Positions 46,296 to 54,862 of a stretch of 57,378 nt of DNA are shown piece after piece. Source of the stretch: JBOIBN01 sp050739575 (GTDB lineage Bacteria; Pseudomonadota; Gammaproteobacteria; JAKDMP01); assembly GCA_050739575.1 (NCBI GenBank), contig JBOIBN010000004.1:1-57378 (forward strand), in the 5' to 3' direction. The notes under the pieces are model-generated. The model was not told where the DNA came from. It did not search any database and saw nothing but the letters and a program-made list of their open reading frames with translations. Position 1 is the stretch's first letter. Each line of letters starts with the position of its first letter. The translations under genes and the position numbers were made by a program.

Positions 46296-46756
46296 GGCGG
46301 GTGCTCTTCGTGTGCATGGGCAATATCTGCCGTTCGCCGCTCGCGGAGGCAGCGCTGCGCAACCGGGCGGCTGCACGGGGAGTCGAAGTAGATGCGCAAT
46401 CCGCGGCAACTCACGCCTGGCATCTGGGCGAGGGTGCGGATCCGCGGGCAATCAATGCGGGACGCACACGCGGCTACGAGCTATCCACCCATCGTGCACG
46501 ACAGGTTGTCACGGGCGACTTTCTGCACCACGAATTCATTCTCGCGATGGACCGCGGCAATCTCGGTCGGCTACAGCGTTTTGCGCCGGCCGGGAGCACC
46601 GGACGCATTGCTTTGCTGCTCGAACACGCACCCGAAACCGATGCCGACGAGATCCCCGACCCCTATTACGGCGGCGCACACGCCTTCGAGCGTGCGCTCG
46701 ATCTCATAGATGCCGCGGTGGAGAGGCTTCTCGATGAATTTGCCGCACCGGCGTAG
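46292..46756 (+). CDS. Low-molecular-weight protein-tyrosine phosphatase
   Basis: The 154-residue enzyme has the CX5R catalytic loop in LFVCMGNICRSP and the general-acid Asp in DPYYGG. I start it at GTG 46292, which overlaps the kdsB stop as GTGA. Homologues such as Wzb and PtpA remove phosphate from tyrosine kinases of polysaccharide export, but those partner genes are absent here. Position after kdsB matches Pseudomonas. Confidence 0.92.
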   Translation: MRRVLFVCMGNICRSPLAEAALRNRAAARGVEVDAQSAATHAWHLGEGADPRAINAGRTRGYELSTHRARQVVTGDFLHHEFILAMDRGNLGRLQRFAPAGSTGRIALLLEHAPETDADEIPDPYYGGAHAFERALDLIDAAVERLLDEFAAPA

Positions 46757-46834
46757 GCGAAAACGTCTAGGCATCGCGACAGCATCCGTCTTGCCTGCTC
46801 CTTGACTGTTGGGGAGGCGGTATTTGCGCGGCGG

Positions 46835-49156
46835 CTAAACTTTTTCGTTTTCTCCGGCGTTGGCGTTTTCCTGCGCCTGTTCGCGTTCGTAGAGCGCGGC
46901 CAGATGCGGAGTTTCGCTCGTGCTCACGGCAACCCTTTCCCGTCGTTCCCCGGGTTGGTTGGGCGACGCCGGTGGCACGCTTGTTTCGGCAGCGGACGAT
47001 CGGCCCGACATATTTTCGTTTTCGCTCGGGCTGCCGCTCAAGGGAGTTTCGGCCGAAGAATTTTCGTGTTTCACGAGGCGGTTCGCGCCTGCACCACCGC
47101 CATCGGCACCACCGCGGCCGCGCCGCCGCCGACCGCCGCGGTGACCGCGCCGCGTGCGCGAACGTGCAGATCCCGCACCTTCGCCGACGTTCACGCCCTC
47201 ACCGTTACCCCGACGCTCGGATTGCAAGGGCGCAGACCCTACCCGGGGACTCGTCTGCTCGGGCGGCTTCGAATCCGTCTTTCCGTACGCCGGATCAACC
47301 CTTTTTTCGGGCGCCGGTTTGCGCACACCGTTGCGTCGAATGTTGTCGCGCCCTCCTCGAGTACGGGCAGCGTCATTGCCGACACGGCGGTTGCCGCCGC
47401 TACCCCTTGGCTGCGTTCGTTGCGCATTACCACGGCTCGGTGGCTGGGCCGGTTTTTGCTCCGGTTTATCCGCTTGTGTAGCGCGCGTCTTAGAGGCACG
47501 CATCGCAATGATCAGCCGTGCGAACCAGCCGGGGCGCCGCGCACGCGCGGCTTGCGGCGGCGGTGCACCGGGACGCAGGTTGCTCACCGCGGGCGTCTCG
47601 CCATGCGCCCCGCGCACCGGCAAAACGGCCGGCTCGGGCGTTTCGACCACCGTGTGCGAAGGCTGCTGCATGGATTCGGCGAGCTGATCGTCGCGAATGC
47701 GCTCGACCCTGAATGCAGGCGTGTCCATGTGCGGGTTCGGAATGATGACGACCGACACCCGCGAGCGCGCCTCGGTTTCCGCCACCGCTGCCCGCTTTTC
47801 GTTGATGAGATAGGTCGCGACCTCGACCGGCAACTCGGCCACCACTCGGGCGGTACGCTCCTTGACGGCATCCTCCTGAATCAGACGCAGCACTGAAATC
47901 GCGAGCGATTCGATCGAACGAATCATGCCCTTGCCTTCGCAGCGCGGGCAGCGCTCGAGGACCGCTTCACCGAGTGAGGGACGCAGGCGCTGACGCGACA
48001 GTTCGAGCAGGCCGAAGCGGGAAATGCGTCCGACCTGCACCCGCGCGCGATCTAATTCCAGCGCTTTGTTAAGGCGCTGCTCGACTTCGCGGATGTGCTG
48101 GGTGGATTCCATGTCAATGAAGTCCACAACCACCAGGCCGCCCAGATCGCGCACGCGCAACTGACGGGCAATCTCGTCCGCCGCCTCGAGATTGGTGTTG
48201 AGAGCGGTTTCCTTGATGTCGCTGCCCTGCGTCGCGCGCGCCGAATTGACGTCTACCGCAACCAGCGCCTCGGCCGCATCGAAAACTACCGCTCCACCGG
48301 AGGGCAGGCGCACCAGACGCTGGTAGGCCGCGTCAATGTAGCTCTCGATCTGGAACCGCGTAAACAGCGGAACCCGATCCTCGTAGAGCTTGAGCTTCGG
48401 GAGCTGTTGCGGCATCACCATCTCGACGAAGGCGTGGGCCTCCTCATATACGCGCGCATCGTCAACGAGGATTTCGCCGATGTCGGAGGTGAAATGATCG
48501 CGCAGCGCCCGGATGATGACGTTCGATTCCTGGTAGATCAGAAACGGCGCCGGGCGCGCCTCGGCGGCCTGCCGGATCGCCTCCCAGATGCTGACCAGGT
48601 AATCGAGATCCCACTTAATCTGCTCTAGGTTGCGCCCGACGCCGGCCGTGCGCACGATTGCGCCCATGCCGTCGGGGACGGGAAGCTCAGACAGAATCTC
48701 GCGGATCTCGTCGCGATCCTCGCCCTCAATGCGCCGCGACACACCGCCGGCGCGCGGATTGTTGGGCATGAGGACGAGATAACGCCCCGCGAGGGTCACA
48801 TAGGTGGTGAGCGCCGCACCCTTGCTGCCGCGTTCTTCCTTTTCGACCTGAACGATGACTTCCTGGCCTTCCCTGACCGCGTCCGTGACGGCCAGCCGCT
48901 GGCCCTGGGCGGGCGCGGCGTGATGATAATCGGGCGCAATCTGGCGCAGGGGGAGAAAGCCGTGGCGTTCGGCACCGTATTCGACAAAACAGGCTTCAAG
49001 ACTGGGTTCGATCCGCGCTACGCGGCCCTTGTAGATATTCGCCTTCTTCTGTTCCCGGCTGGGAACCTCGACATCGAGATCGTAGAGTTCCTGGCCGTCC
49101 ACCAGAGCAACGCGCAGCTCTTCCGGCTGGGTTGCGTTGATTAGCATCCGTTTCAT
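46835..49156 (-). CDS. rne: Ribonuclease E
   Basis: The 773-residue endonuclease begins MKRMLINATQPEELRVAL, has the S1 domain (ANIYKGRVARIEPSLEACFV), the 5' sensor, and the DNase-I-like catalytic segment with Asp in AVDVNSAR and VVVDFIDM. The Zn-link CPRCEGKG follows at about residues 405-412. The C-terminal 250 residues are low-complexity and rich in Arg, Gly and Pro (RRRRGRGG), the degradosome scaffold and RNA-binding region, but shorter than in E. coli. It processes rRNA, tRNA and mRNA. It is convergent with the phosphatase gene and divergent from rluC. Confidence 0.96.
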   Translation of the reverse strand: MKRMLINATQPEELRVALVDGQELYDLDVEVPSREQKKANIYKGRVARIEPSLEACFVEYGAERHGFLPLRQIAPDYHHAAPAQGQRLAVTDAVREGQEVIVQVEKEERGSKGAALTTYVTLAGRYLVLMPNNPRAGGVSRRIEGEDRDEIREILSELPVPDGMGAIVRTAGVGRNLEQIKWDLDYLVSIWEAIRQAAEARPAPFLIYQESNVIIRALRDHFTSDIGEILVDDARVYEEAHAFVEMVMPQQLPKLKLYEDRVPLFTRFQIESYIDAAYQRLVRLPSGGAVVFDAAEALVAVDVNSARATQGSDIKETALNTNLEAADEIARQLRVRDLGGLVVVDFIDMESTQHIREVEQRLNKALELDRARVQVGRISRFGLLELSRQRLRPSLGEAVLERCPRCEGKGMIRSIESLAISVLRLIQEDAVKERTARVVAELPVEVATYLINEKRAAVAETEARSRVSVVIIPNPHMDTPAFRVERIRDDQLAESMQQPSHTVVETPEPAVLPVRGAHGETPAVSNLRPGAPPPQAARARRPGWFARLIIAMRASKTRATQADKPEQKPAQPPSRGNAQRTQPRGSGGNRRVGNDAARTRGGRDNIRRNGVRKPAPEKRVDPAYGKTDSKPPEQTSPRVGSAPLQSERRGNGEGVNVGEGAGSARSRTRRGHRGGRRRRGRGGADGGGAGANRLVKHENSSAETPLSGSPSENENMSGRSSAAETSVPPASPNQPGERRERVAVSTSETPHLAALYEREQAQENANAGENEKV

Positions 49157-49475
49157 GTTGTAAACACCCGTACTGGGCGCTCGCGCCGGCGCACGATGGT
49201 TGTTCAGCGTGACGGGAAGACCGATTGCAGAAAGCGGGCGCCCGAGCCACTATGTCGGACGCCGGGGAATCGTCTCCACCTGTCTCAGCGCTTTGCAACC
49301 ATGCGCCTTGCATGGGAGCGCCGTCCACTCAAATCCGCCGTAAAGCCGGCGGCCTGAAGAAACCTTGTCTGCATATCGTGGGCACTAAGGCGCCCTGCTT
49401 GACGATGTAAAGACACGCCGCCCCACGGGCGGTTCGCATACTATAGCAGAATATCGAGACTGGACATAAAGTCTT
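49157..49475. other. Intergenic region between rne and rluC (probable rne leader)
   Basis: These 319 bases hold no gene. A hairpin CCGCC / GGCGG lies near 49420-49434, and an ACTATA (TATAGT on the minus strand) near 49439-49444 could serve as a -10 for rne, giving a leader of about 280 bases. E. coli rne has a comparable long leader used for autoregulation, but sequence conservation cannot be judged here. Confidence 0.4.
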
Positions 49476-50456
49476 TTGCCGAATAAACAAACGCTTGCAG
49501 CCGCCGCCGAGATCCGCCAAGAAGTGCGCCGGCTGCGGATCAGCGCCGAGGATGCCGGTCGGCGACTGGATAATTTTGTCGCGAGCGAATTGAAGGGCGT
49601 GCCACGCGGCCACCTCTATCGGCTGCTGCGCACTGGTCAGGTGCGGGTGAATGGCGGGCGTCGCGGCGCCGACTACCGTCTCGTTGCGGGCGATGAACTG
49701 CGCCTGCCCCCAGTGCGAATCGCCGAACGGACTCAGAGCGTGGGCCCGCTGAAGCGCGTGTCGGCCGTGCTCGTGGCGGGGATCCTTTACGAGGATGCGG
49801 CGCTGCTCGTCGTCGCCAAGCCCTCGGGCCTGCCTGTGCACGGCGGCAGCGGTCTCGACGGCGGGCTGATCGAGGCCCTGCGCACGCTTCGCGCCGAGCC
49901 GGGACTCGAACTCGTACATCGTCTCGATCGCGACACTTCCGGGTGCATTCTGATTGCTCGGCGCAAAAGCGCTCTGCGCACCCTGCACGCCGCGTTTCGC
50001 ACAGGCGACGTCGAAAAGCAATACCTCGCGCTGTTGGTCGGACGAATCGAACGGGAGTTTGTGAGCAGTGCGCCGCTCAGGCGCTACGTCAAACGCGGCG
50101 GCGAGCGCCACGTCGCGGTGGCCGACGACGGACGGGCCGCGGTCACACACTTTCGTCCGCTTGCGCCAGGTGCGGATACGACGCTGGTCGTGGTCGAACC
50201 CGACACTGGACGTACACACCAGATCCGGGTGCATGCCGCGCACGCGGGCCACCCGGTTGCCGGGGATCCCCGTTACGGGGACAAGACGGCCAATCGCGCG
50301 TTAAAGGCCGCAGGCCTGACCCGCCTCGCCCTGCACGCCGCCCGCATTTCATTTTCTCATCCGCAAACCGGCGTACGTCACGTCGTCGAGGCGCCGCTCC
50401 CCGCAGATCTCGAACGCATCATCGGCAGACTCACCAATGGAGGCACAAGAAATTAG
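49476..50456 (+). CDS. rluC: 23S rRNA pseudouridine synthase RluC
   Basis: The 326-residue enzyme has an N-terminal S4 RNA-binding domain (AGRRLDNFVASELKGVPRGHLYRLLRTGQV). The RluA-type catalytic domain has HRLDRDTSG with the catalytic Asp, LALLVGRIEREF, PDTGRTHQIRVHAAHAGHPV and GDPRYGD. It modifies 23S rRNA. The first start available is TTG 49476; no ATG lies before the S4 domain, so initiation at a TTG is likely. Placement next to rne is conserved in Gammaproteobacteria. Confidence 0.94.
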   Translation: MPNKQTLAAAAEIRQEVRRLRISAEDAGRRLDNFVASELKGVPRGHLYRLLRTGQVRVNGGRRGADYRLVAGDELRLPPVRIAERTQSVGPLKRVSAVLVAGILYEDAALLVVAKPSGLPVHGGSGLDGGLIEALRTLRAEPGLELVHRLDRDTSGCILIARRKSALRTLHAAFRTGDVEKQYLALLVGRIEREFVSSAPLRRYVKRGGERHVAVADDGRAAVTHFRPLAPGADTTLVVVEPDTGRTHQIRVHAAHAGHPVAGDPRYGDKTANRALKAAGLTRLALHAARISFSHPQTGVRHVVEAPLPADLERIIGRLTNGGTRN

Positions 50457-50545
50457 AATTCCGGTGATAAAATCCATTTTCAGATGCCATGTTTTGTTGC
50501 GACCCGCGGGGTCGTGGAAAGGAATCTTGTACCTAGTAAATGAAG

Positions 50546-50730
50546 CTCTGAATTTATTCGGGATTTCCGAGTGGTGCATGGATGCACCACCGTGAATTAA
50601 GCCCGCGAGGGCTTGATCCCGCGTAAGCCGACTTCAGACATATGCCTGTCTGCATGCGGATGAGCATGGGCAGACCCGACTTGCCGCCAATGAGTCGATT
50701 CACGGATGAATTGATCAAAGTTTCCTAAAA
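50546..50730 (+). repeat. Hairpin-rich interspersed repeat, copy B
   Basis: Copy B opens with CTCTGAATTTATTCGGG (CTGAA pairs with TTCGG). Hairpins follow: GTGGTGCAT / ATGCACCAC (50571-50590), AAGCCC / GGGCTT around a GCGA loop (50599-50614), AGACA / TGTCT around 50636-50651, and TTCACGGATGAATT near 50699. Landmarks GCGTAAG, CGACTTGCCG, TTCACGGATGAATT and CTAAA occur in the same order as in copy A (35728-35876). The stems differ in sequence while pairing is kept, which suggests a structured RNA or a palindromic element. It occupies most of the rluC-propeller gene spacer. Confidence 0.6.
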
Positions 50731-50829
50731 TAGACCTGATCGAGGCCGTAATGATTGCATCAAGAATCGTATTAGATGACAAGACACGTCTTTGACCGCG
50801 TATTTTTTAATATTGCATGAGGGCGGTTT

Positions 50830-53070
50830 ATGAAATCTAGCAATACCATGCAAGACAATCCTGCGGCTGATCCGGATATGCCGGTTCGGCAGCGTTTTCA
50901 TGGCGCGGCATTATTCGCCGTCATTCTTCCCGTCGGTCTGGCCGCTGCGCTGGCCTTTCTCACAACGCTCAGCGCGCCGGCCTCGCAAGCCGATCCGGCA
51001 GCGAACGCGGTAAAAAAGGCACTACCCGGATTGTTGCTTCCCTTTATCGCCAATTCCGGGCAATTAGACCCGCGGGTCGCTTTCTATGCGCACACCTATG
51101 CCGGCACGGCCTTTTTGACCAACAGTGGAGATCTGGTTATGAGCTTGCCGCCGCACGGGCAGGCTCATATAGCTAGAGCACATGGTTGGACACTGATTGA
51201 GCGCCCCGTGAGTTCTGCCCACCTCGGTCCCGTCGGCGTTGGGCAGACTCGCACCCATGTGAGCGTGTTTCGCGGGAACGACCCGCATCGCGAGAGAACG
51301 AGCGGGCTCGCGACGTTTAGAACGGTGCAATTGGGCCATCCCTGGCCCGGCGTGAGTCTCGACTATCGCGCATACGGAAATCATGTGGAGCGGATTTTCA
51401 CGCTAGAACCAGGTGCACGGGCAGGTGAGATTCGTATGCAACTCAAAGGAGCCGAACGGCTGTATCTGCAGGATGGCGAACTCTTGGCCCGGACTGGGGT
51501 GGGGACCGTGCGCCTGAGTCGTCCAGTAGCGATGCAGGAGATTGACGGCAGCTACCAAAACGTTTCTGCATCCTACACGCTCAAAGACGATGTGTACGGC
51601 TTTCGTCTGGGGCCGCACGACGCGACGAAGCCGGTGATCATTGATCCGATCCTTCGCACAACTTACCTCGGAACGCCCGCTTACGACGACGGAATGGCGA
51701 TCGCACTGGGCCCGGATGGCTCGGTCTACGTTACCGGCCTGGTTTGGGGAGTTCATTTTCCCGGCACTGCAGGAGGGGCCCAACCTACTATTGGCGGGAG
51801 TCAGGACGCGTTTATCAGCCGTCTCTCCCCCGATCTGAGCCAAATCCTACAATCTACTTATCTTGGGGGGAGTGGTTCGGATATGGCTGACGCGATTACC
51901 GTTGCGCCCGATACCGGCAACGTGTACGTCGTCGGGCGGACGAATTCGACCGATTTTCCCGGAACGGCCGGAGGGGCGCAACCCACCAGAGGGGGGGACT
52001 ACGACGCATTTGTGACAATCCTGAACTCCAGTCTGACGCAGTTGATTCAGTCCACGTACTTGGGGGGCTCGGGTCATGACGAAGGGTGGTCAATAGTCAT
52101 ATCGCCCGACAGCGGCAACGTGTATGTCGGAGGGTGGACCAATTCGGCAGACTTTCCGGGGACTGCGGGCGGTGCACAGCCTACTTACGGAGGCGCTCAA
52201 GACGGTTTTGTCGTTGAACTCACGCCGAATCTCCATCGTCTGCTTCAAGCGACTTATGTGGGTGGTTCGGGGGAGGATTGGGGCTTCGGTTTGACTTACG
52301 CATCTGGCGTCGGACTTTATTTTGTCGGCGGCACCTCGTCGCAAGACTTTCCCGGTGCTCCTACCCAAGAACCCGAAGAAAATGCTTTTGTTGTTCGGTT
52401 GAACGGAAAGCTTACCCGTTTTATAAACACCCTGGTTTTCGGGGGATCCGGCCTTGACGAAGCGCGTCGGGTGCTGTGGATTCCCAACTCGGGAAAAGGC
52501 GCGATTTATGTGAGCGGTATTACAGGCTCGACGGACTTCCCCGCCACTGCGGGCGGTGCCCAACCGACTTACGGTGGCGGCCAAACCGATGTTTTCGTTG
52601 CGGAGATGGGAATCAACCTTCACGGTATAGCCCAGGCCACCTACTTCGGTGGCAACGCTCAGGATGACGTCCGTATGGTGCTCGGGTTCAATTCTTCAAC
52701 CCAGACGCTGTATATCGCAGGGATGACCCGCTCGACCAATCTTCCGGCGACAGCGGGAGGAGCGCAACCGTTTTGTCGCGATTTGAAGGCACAGGGACAG
52801 GTGTGCGGCAAGGGCGATGGGTTCGTGGCTAGCCTCAATCTTCCTCTAACCGAAATCCTGCAGGCGACCTATTTTGGAGCGGACCAGCACGACGGCGTCC
52901 ACGGACTTGCTATCGCGCCCAGTACCGGCAACGTCTACATATCATTCGGCACGATGTCCACGGATCTCCTTAACACCCAAGGAGCCCCGCAACCGAATTT
53001 TGCCGGCGGGGCTCGCGACGCCGGTGTTTCCCTGTTGACCCCCGACTTACAGACGGGGGCCGGTAACTGA
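50830..53070 (+). CDS. Exported SBBP-type seven-bladed beta-propeller protein
   Basis: The 746-residue protein has an N-terminal hydrophobic segment at about residues 27-50 (signal peptide or anchor). A DUF7948-like domain follows (FIANSGQLDPRVAFYAHTY, then VSLDYRAYGNHVERIF), with a C-terminal propeller. Seven repeats are marked by FPGTAGGAQPT-GG-DAF-type blade ends; blade 4 is degenerate and blade 6 contains an extra Cys-bounded insert. Recurring QSTYLGGSG and DSGNVYVGG units confirm the SBBP family. Codon use is less GC-rich than neighbours, and the gene splits rluC from maf, so acquisition by transfer is likely. Role unknown, presumably extracellular. Confidence 0.85.
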   Translation: MKSSNTMQDNPAADPDMPVRQRFHGAALFAVILPVGLAAALAFLTTLSAPASQADPAANAVKKALPGLLLPFIANSGQLDPRVAFYAHTYAGTAFLTNSGDLVMSLPPHGQAHIARAHGWTLIERPVSSAHLGPVGVGQTRTHVSVFRGNDPHRERTSGLATFRTVQLGHPWPGVSLDYRAYGNHVERIFTLEPGARAGEIRMQLKGAERLYLQDGELLARTGVGTVRLSRPVAMQEIDGSYQNVSASYTLKDDVYGFRLGPHDATKPVIIDPILRTTYLGTPAYDDGMAIALGPDGSVYVTGLVWGVHFPGTAGGAQPTIGGSQDAFISRLSPDLSQILQSTYLGGSGSDMADAITVAPDTGNVYVVGRTNSTDFPGTAGGAQPTRGGDYDAFVTILNSSLTQLIQSTYLGGSGHDEGWSIVISPDSGNVYVGGWTNSADFPGTAGGAQPTYGGAQDGFVVELTPNLHRLLQATYVGGSGEDWGFGLTYASGVGLYFVGGTSSQDFPGAPTQEPEENAFVVRLNGKLTRFINTLVFGGSGLDEARRVLWIPNSGKGAIYVSGITGSTDFPATAGGAQPTYGGGQTDVFVAEMGINLHGIAQATYFGGNAQDDVRMVLGFNSSTQTLYIAGMTRSTNLPATAGGAQPFCRDLKAQGQVCGKGDGFVASLNLPLTEILQATYFGADQHDGVHGLAIAPSTGNVYISFGTMSTDLLNTQGAPQPNFAGGARDAGVSLLTPDLQTGAGN

Positions 53071-53077
53071 TCTGCTC

Positions 53078-53108
53078 AGGAGGGGATGAATTGCTCATCC
53101 CCTCCTTT
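53078..53108 (+). terminator. Hairpin terminator after the propeller gene
   Basis: AGGAGGGGATGA (53078-53089) and TCATCCCCTCCT (53095-53106) form a perfect 12-bp stem with a 5-base loop, 7 bases after the stop codon. The following T-run is short (TT), so termination may be partly factor-dependent. Confidence 0.7.
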
Positions 53109-53168
53109 CCGGACGTAGAAAGTGAACCCTCACTCCCGGCATCACGACGGGGCACACCGACAGACGGC

Positions 53169-53747
53169 TCAAGGCACAGGGTAGCCCACCTCCCGAAGGA
53201 GGGATGCGGTGGCGATGAGCGGCAGGCCGATGAGTGCAGTGGGGTCTGAAGTTTCAATCCGCTCGCAGAGTGCGCTGCCGAGTCCCTCGAGCTTGAGCGC
53301 GCCGGCGCAGTCGAACGGCCGTTCGCGCTCGACATAGCGGGCAATTTCATCGGCACCGAACACACGCAACGTCACGTGACTGGTGTCGAGGTGCGTTGTG
53401 GGTTCCGCCGCGCCGGGAACGACAAGTGCGATGGCCGTCGAATACGTTACCGTCCGCCCCGACATGGCTTGCAGTTGGCGCCGGGCCTCGGCTTCGTCGC
53501 GCGGCTTACCGACAGGTTGCCCCACGACGCTCGCCAACTGATCACCCGCCAGCACCAGAGCGTCCGGCCGCCGGGCCGCGATCATGGCAGCCTTCAGTCT
53601 TGCCAGGCGCAGGGTTGCGGCGGAGACCTCTTCCCCGGGCGCCACGCGCTCGTCCACATCCGGCACGAGCACCTCGAAGGCGAATCCGAGTCGCACCAGA
53701 AGTTCACGCCGATAGCGCGAGCCCGAGGCCAGAATCAATGGGGGCAC
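53169..53747 (-). CDS. maf: Maf-family nucleotide pyrophosphatase (YceF-like)
   Basis: The 192-residue protein has the Maf signatures LILASGSRYRRELLVRLGF, the catalytic LVLAGDQLASV segment, and FDCAGALKLEGLGSALC. YceF-type members hydrolyse noncanonical nucleotides such as m7GTP and help housecleaning. It is divergent from yceD, as in E. coli. The C-terminal coding end is 99 bases from the propeller gene stop. Confidence 0.93.
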   Translation of the reverse strand: MPPLILASGSRYRRELLVRLGFAFEVLVPDVDERVAPGEEVSAATLRLARLKAAMIAARRPDALVLAGDQLASVVGQPVGKPRDEAEARRQLQAMSGRTVTYSTAIALVVPGAAEPTTHLDTSHVTLRVFGADEIARYVERERPFDCAGALKLEGLGSALCERIETSDPTALIGLPLIATASLLREVGYPVP

Positions 53748-53786
53748 GACTTTGACTCGGGTTGATTCTCTATCTACGATAACGCC

Positions 53787-54296
53787 ATGAATCCATCCGC
53801 GCCCGCACGGTTGCCCCTCGAGGAACTCGCCGAAGGCGCCCGCGCCTGTGAGGGGCGCCTTGATGCCGCTGTGCTCGCACCGCGCATCGCCGAGGCGCTG
53901 GGTGTTTCCCAGGCCCGCGGCAGGATCGAATATGCATTTGAATTTTCGCCCGCTCCAACCGGAGCAGTGGCAATCACCGGAAACTTTCGAGCACGCCTCG
54001 AAGCGCAGTGCCAGCGCTGCCTCGAGCCCTTCGAATTAGTGCTCGATGTGCCAATCCGGCTACTGGTCCCCACTGGTGAGGAGGCCATCGAAGCGCCACC
54101 CGGCTGGGAACTCATCGAACCGGAAATGCATCCGCGACTCGCGGATCTGCTCGAAGCAGAGCTGCTCCTCGCCTTGCCGATGGCTCCGCTCCATGCGCCG
54201 GAGGATTGCCCCGCACGGCTGCCGCAGGCAACGCAGGAAGCCCGGACGCGGCCGTTTGCGGGACTCGCACAGACACGGCGCGAAGAGGGCGACTAG
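53787..54296 (+). CDS. yceD: YceD/DUF177 family protein
   Basis: The 169-residue protein has the family motif QCQRCLEPFELVLDVPIRLLV and the acidic ELLLALPMAPLH segment. It is linked to 23S rRNA or ribosome function and phospholipid synthesis genes by conserved position (yceD-rpmF-plsX-fabH). Its TAG stop codon overlaps the first bases of the MITE-like element at 54295, so the last codon(s) may have been changed by the insertion. Confidence 0.9.
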   Translation: MNPSAPARLPLEELAEGARACEGRLDAAVLAPRIAEALGVSQARGRIEYAFEFSPAPTGAVAITGNFRARLEAQCQRCLEPFELVLDVPIRLLVPTGEEAIEAPPGWELIEPEMHPRLADLLEAELLLALPMAPLHAPEDCPARLPQATQEARTRPFAGLAQTRREEGD

Positions 54297-54565
54297 AACC
54301 TGTCTCATAATCCCCCACGACCGCGACCGTGGCAATTTGGGTTCAGGGCGCGGCGCACCGAGCATGATGTACTTGCCGTACCTGAGCGAGGCGCAACAAA
54401 GCCCTGGGCCCAAATTGCCCGCTCCCCCACGGGGTTACGGCCGAAATACGCGGCTGCGTCGTTGCGCCGCTTGGCCGTACGGCAAGTACTGTCCTGCGCG
54501 GCGTGCCTCGCATCTGCGCATTTCGATCGGTAACGCGGTTCGCGCGGGATGATGAGACAGGTTCT
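54295..54565. mobile_element. MITE-like element with 20-bp terminal inverted repeats
   Basis: The ends AGAACCTGTCTCATAATCCC (54295-54314) and its reverse complement (54546-54565) match at 19 of 20 positions. Inside, longer imperfect inverted arms pair: CAATTTGGGTTCAGGG with CCCTGGGCCCAAATTG, and TACTTGCCGTAC (54370-54381) is repeated inverted at 54475-54488. There is no transposase. A non-autonomous MITE fits. It separates yceD from rpmF. A target duplication is not clear. Confidence 0.7.
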
Positions 54566-54615
54566 GACACGCGGCTCACGGTACAATAGGCGGGCATTTG
54601 CAGTTTCCCAACCTC

Positions 54616-54801
54616 ATGGCTGTACAAAAATCCCGCAAAACCCCTTCGCGGCGCGGCATGCGGCGTGCGCACGATGCCCTCAAGGGTCCGACGCTTTCGC
54701 GCGATCCCACCACCGGCGAACTGCACCGGCGCCACCACGTCGGCATCGACGGTTACTACCGTGGGCGCAAGCTCGTGGACGTCGCTCCTTCCGAAGACTG
54801 A
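54616..54801 (+). CDS. rpmF: 50S ribosomal protein L32 (bL32)
   Basis: The 61-residue protein starts MAVQKSRKTPSRRGMRRAHD, the diagnostic L32 N-terminus, and ends YYRGRKLVDVAPSED. Bacterial zinc-binding Cys residues are absent, as in Gammaproteobacteria. A TACAAT (54582-54587) just upstream may give it its own promoter after the insertion. It is normally co-transcribed with yceD and plsX. Confidence 0.95.
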   Translation: MAVQKSRKTPSRRGMRRAHDALKGPTLSRDPTTGELHRRHHVGIDGYYRGRKLVDVAPSED

Positions 54802-54862
54802 TCCCCGCGTGAGCCGGCGAGTACGCCGCAAGCGGCCTCCGGCAGCCTGCTAGGCCATTCGA

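Noticed and set aside
46802..47896. 364-codon frame opposite the rne tail
   Set aside because: Arises from the Arg/Gly-rich low-complexity tail of RNase E read backwards.
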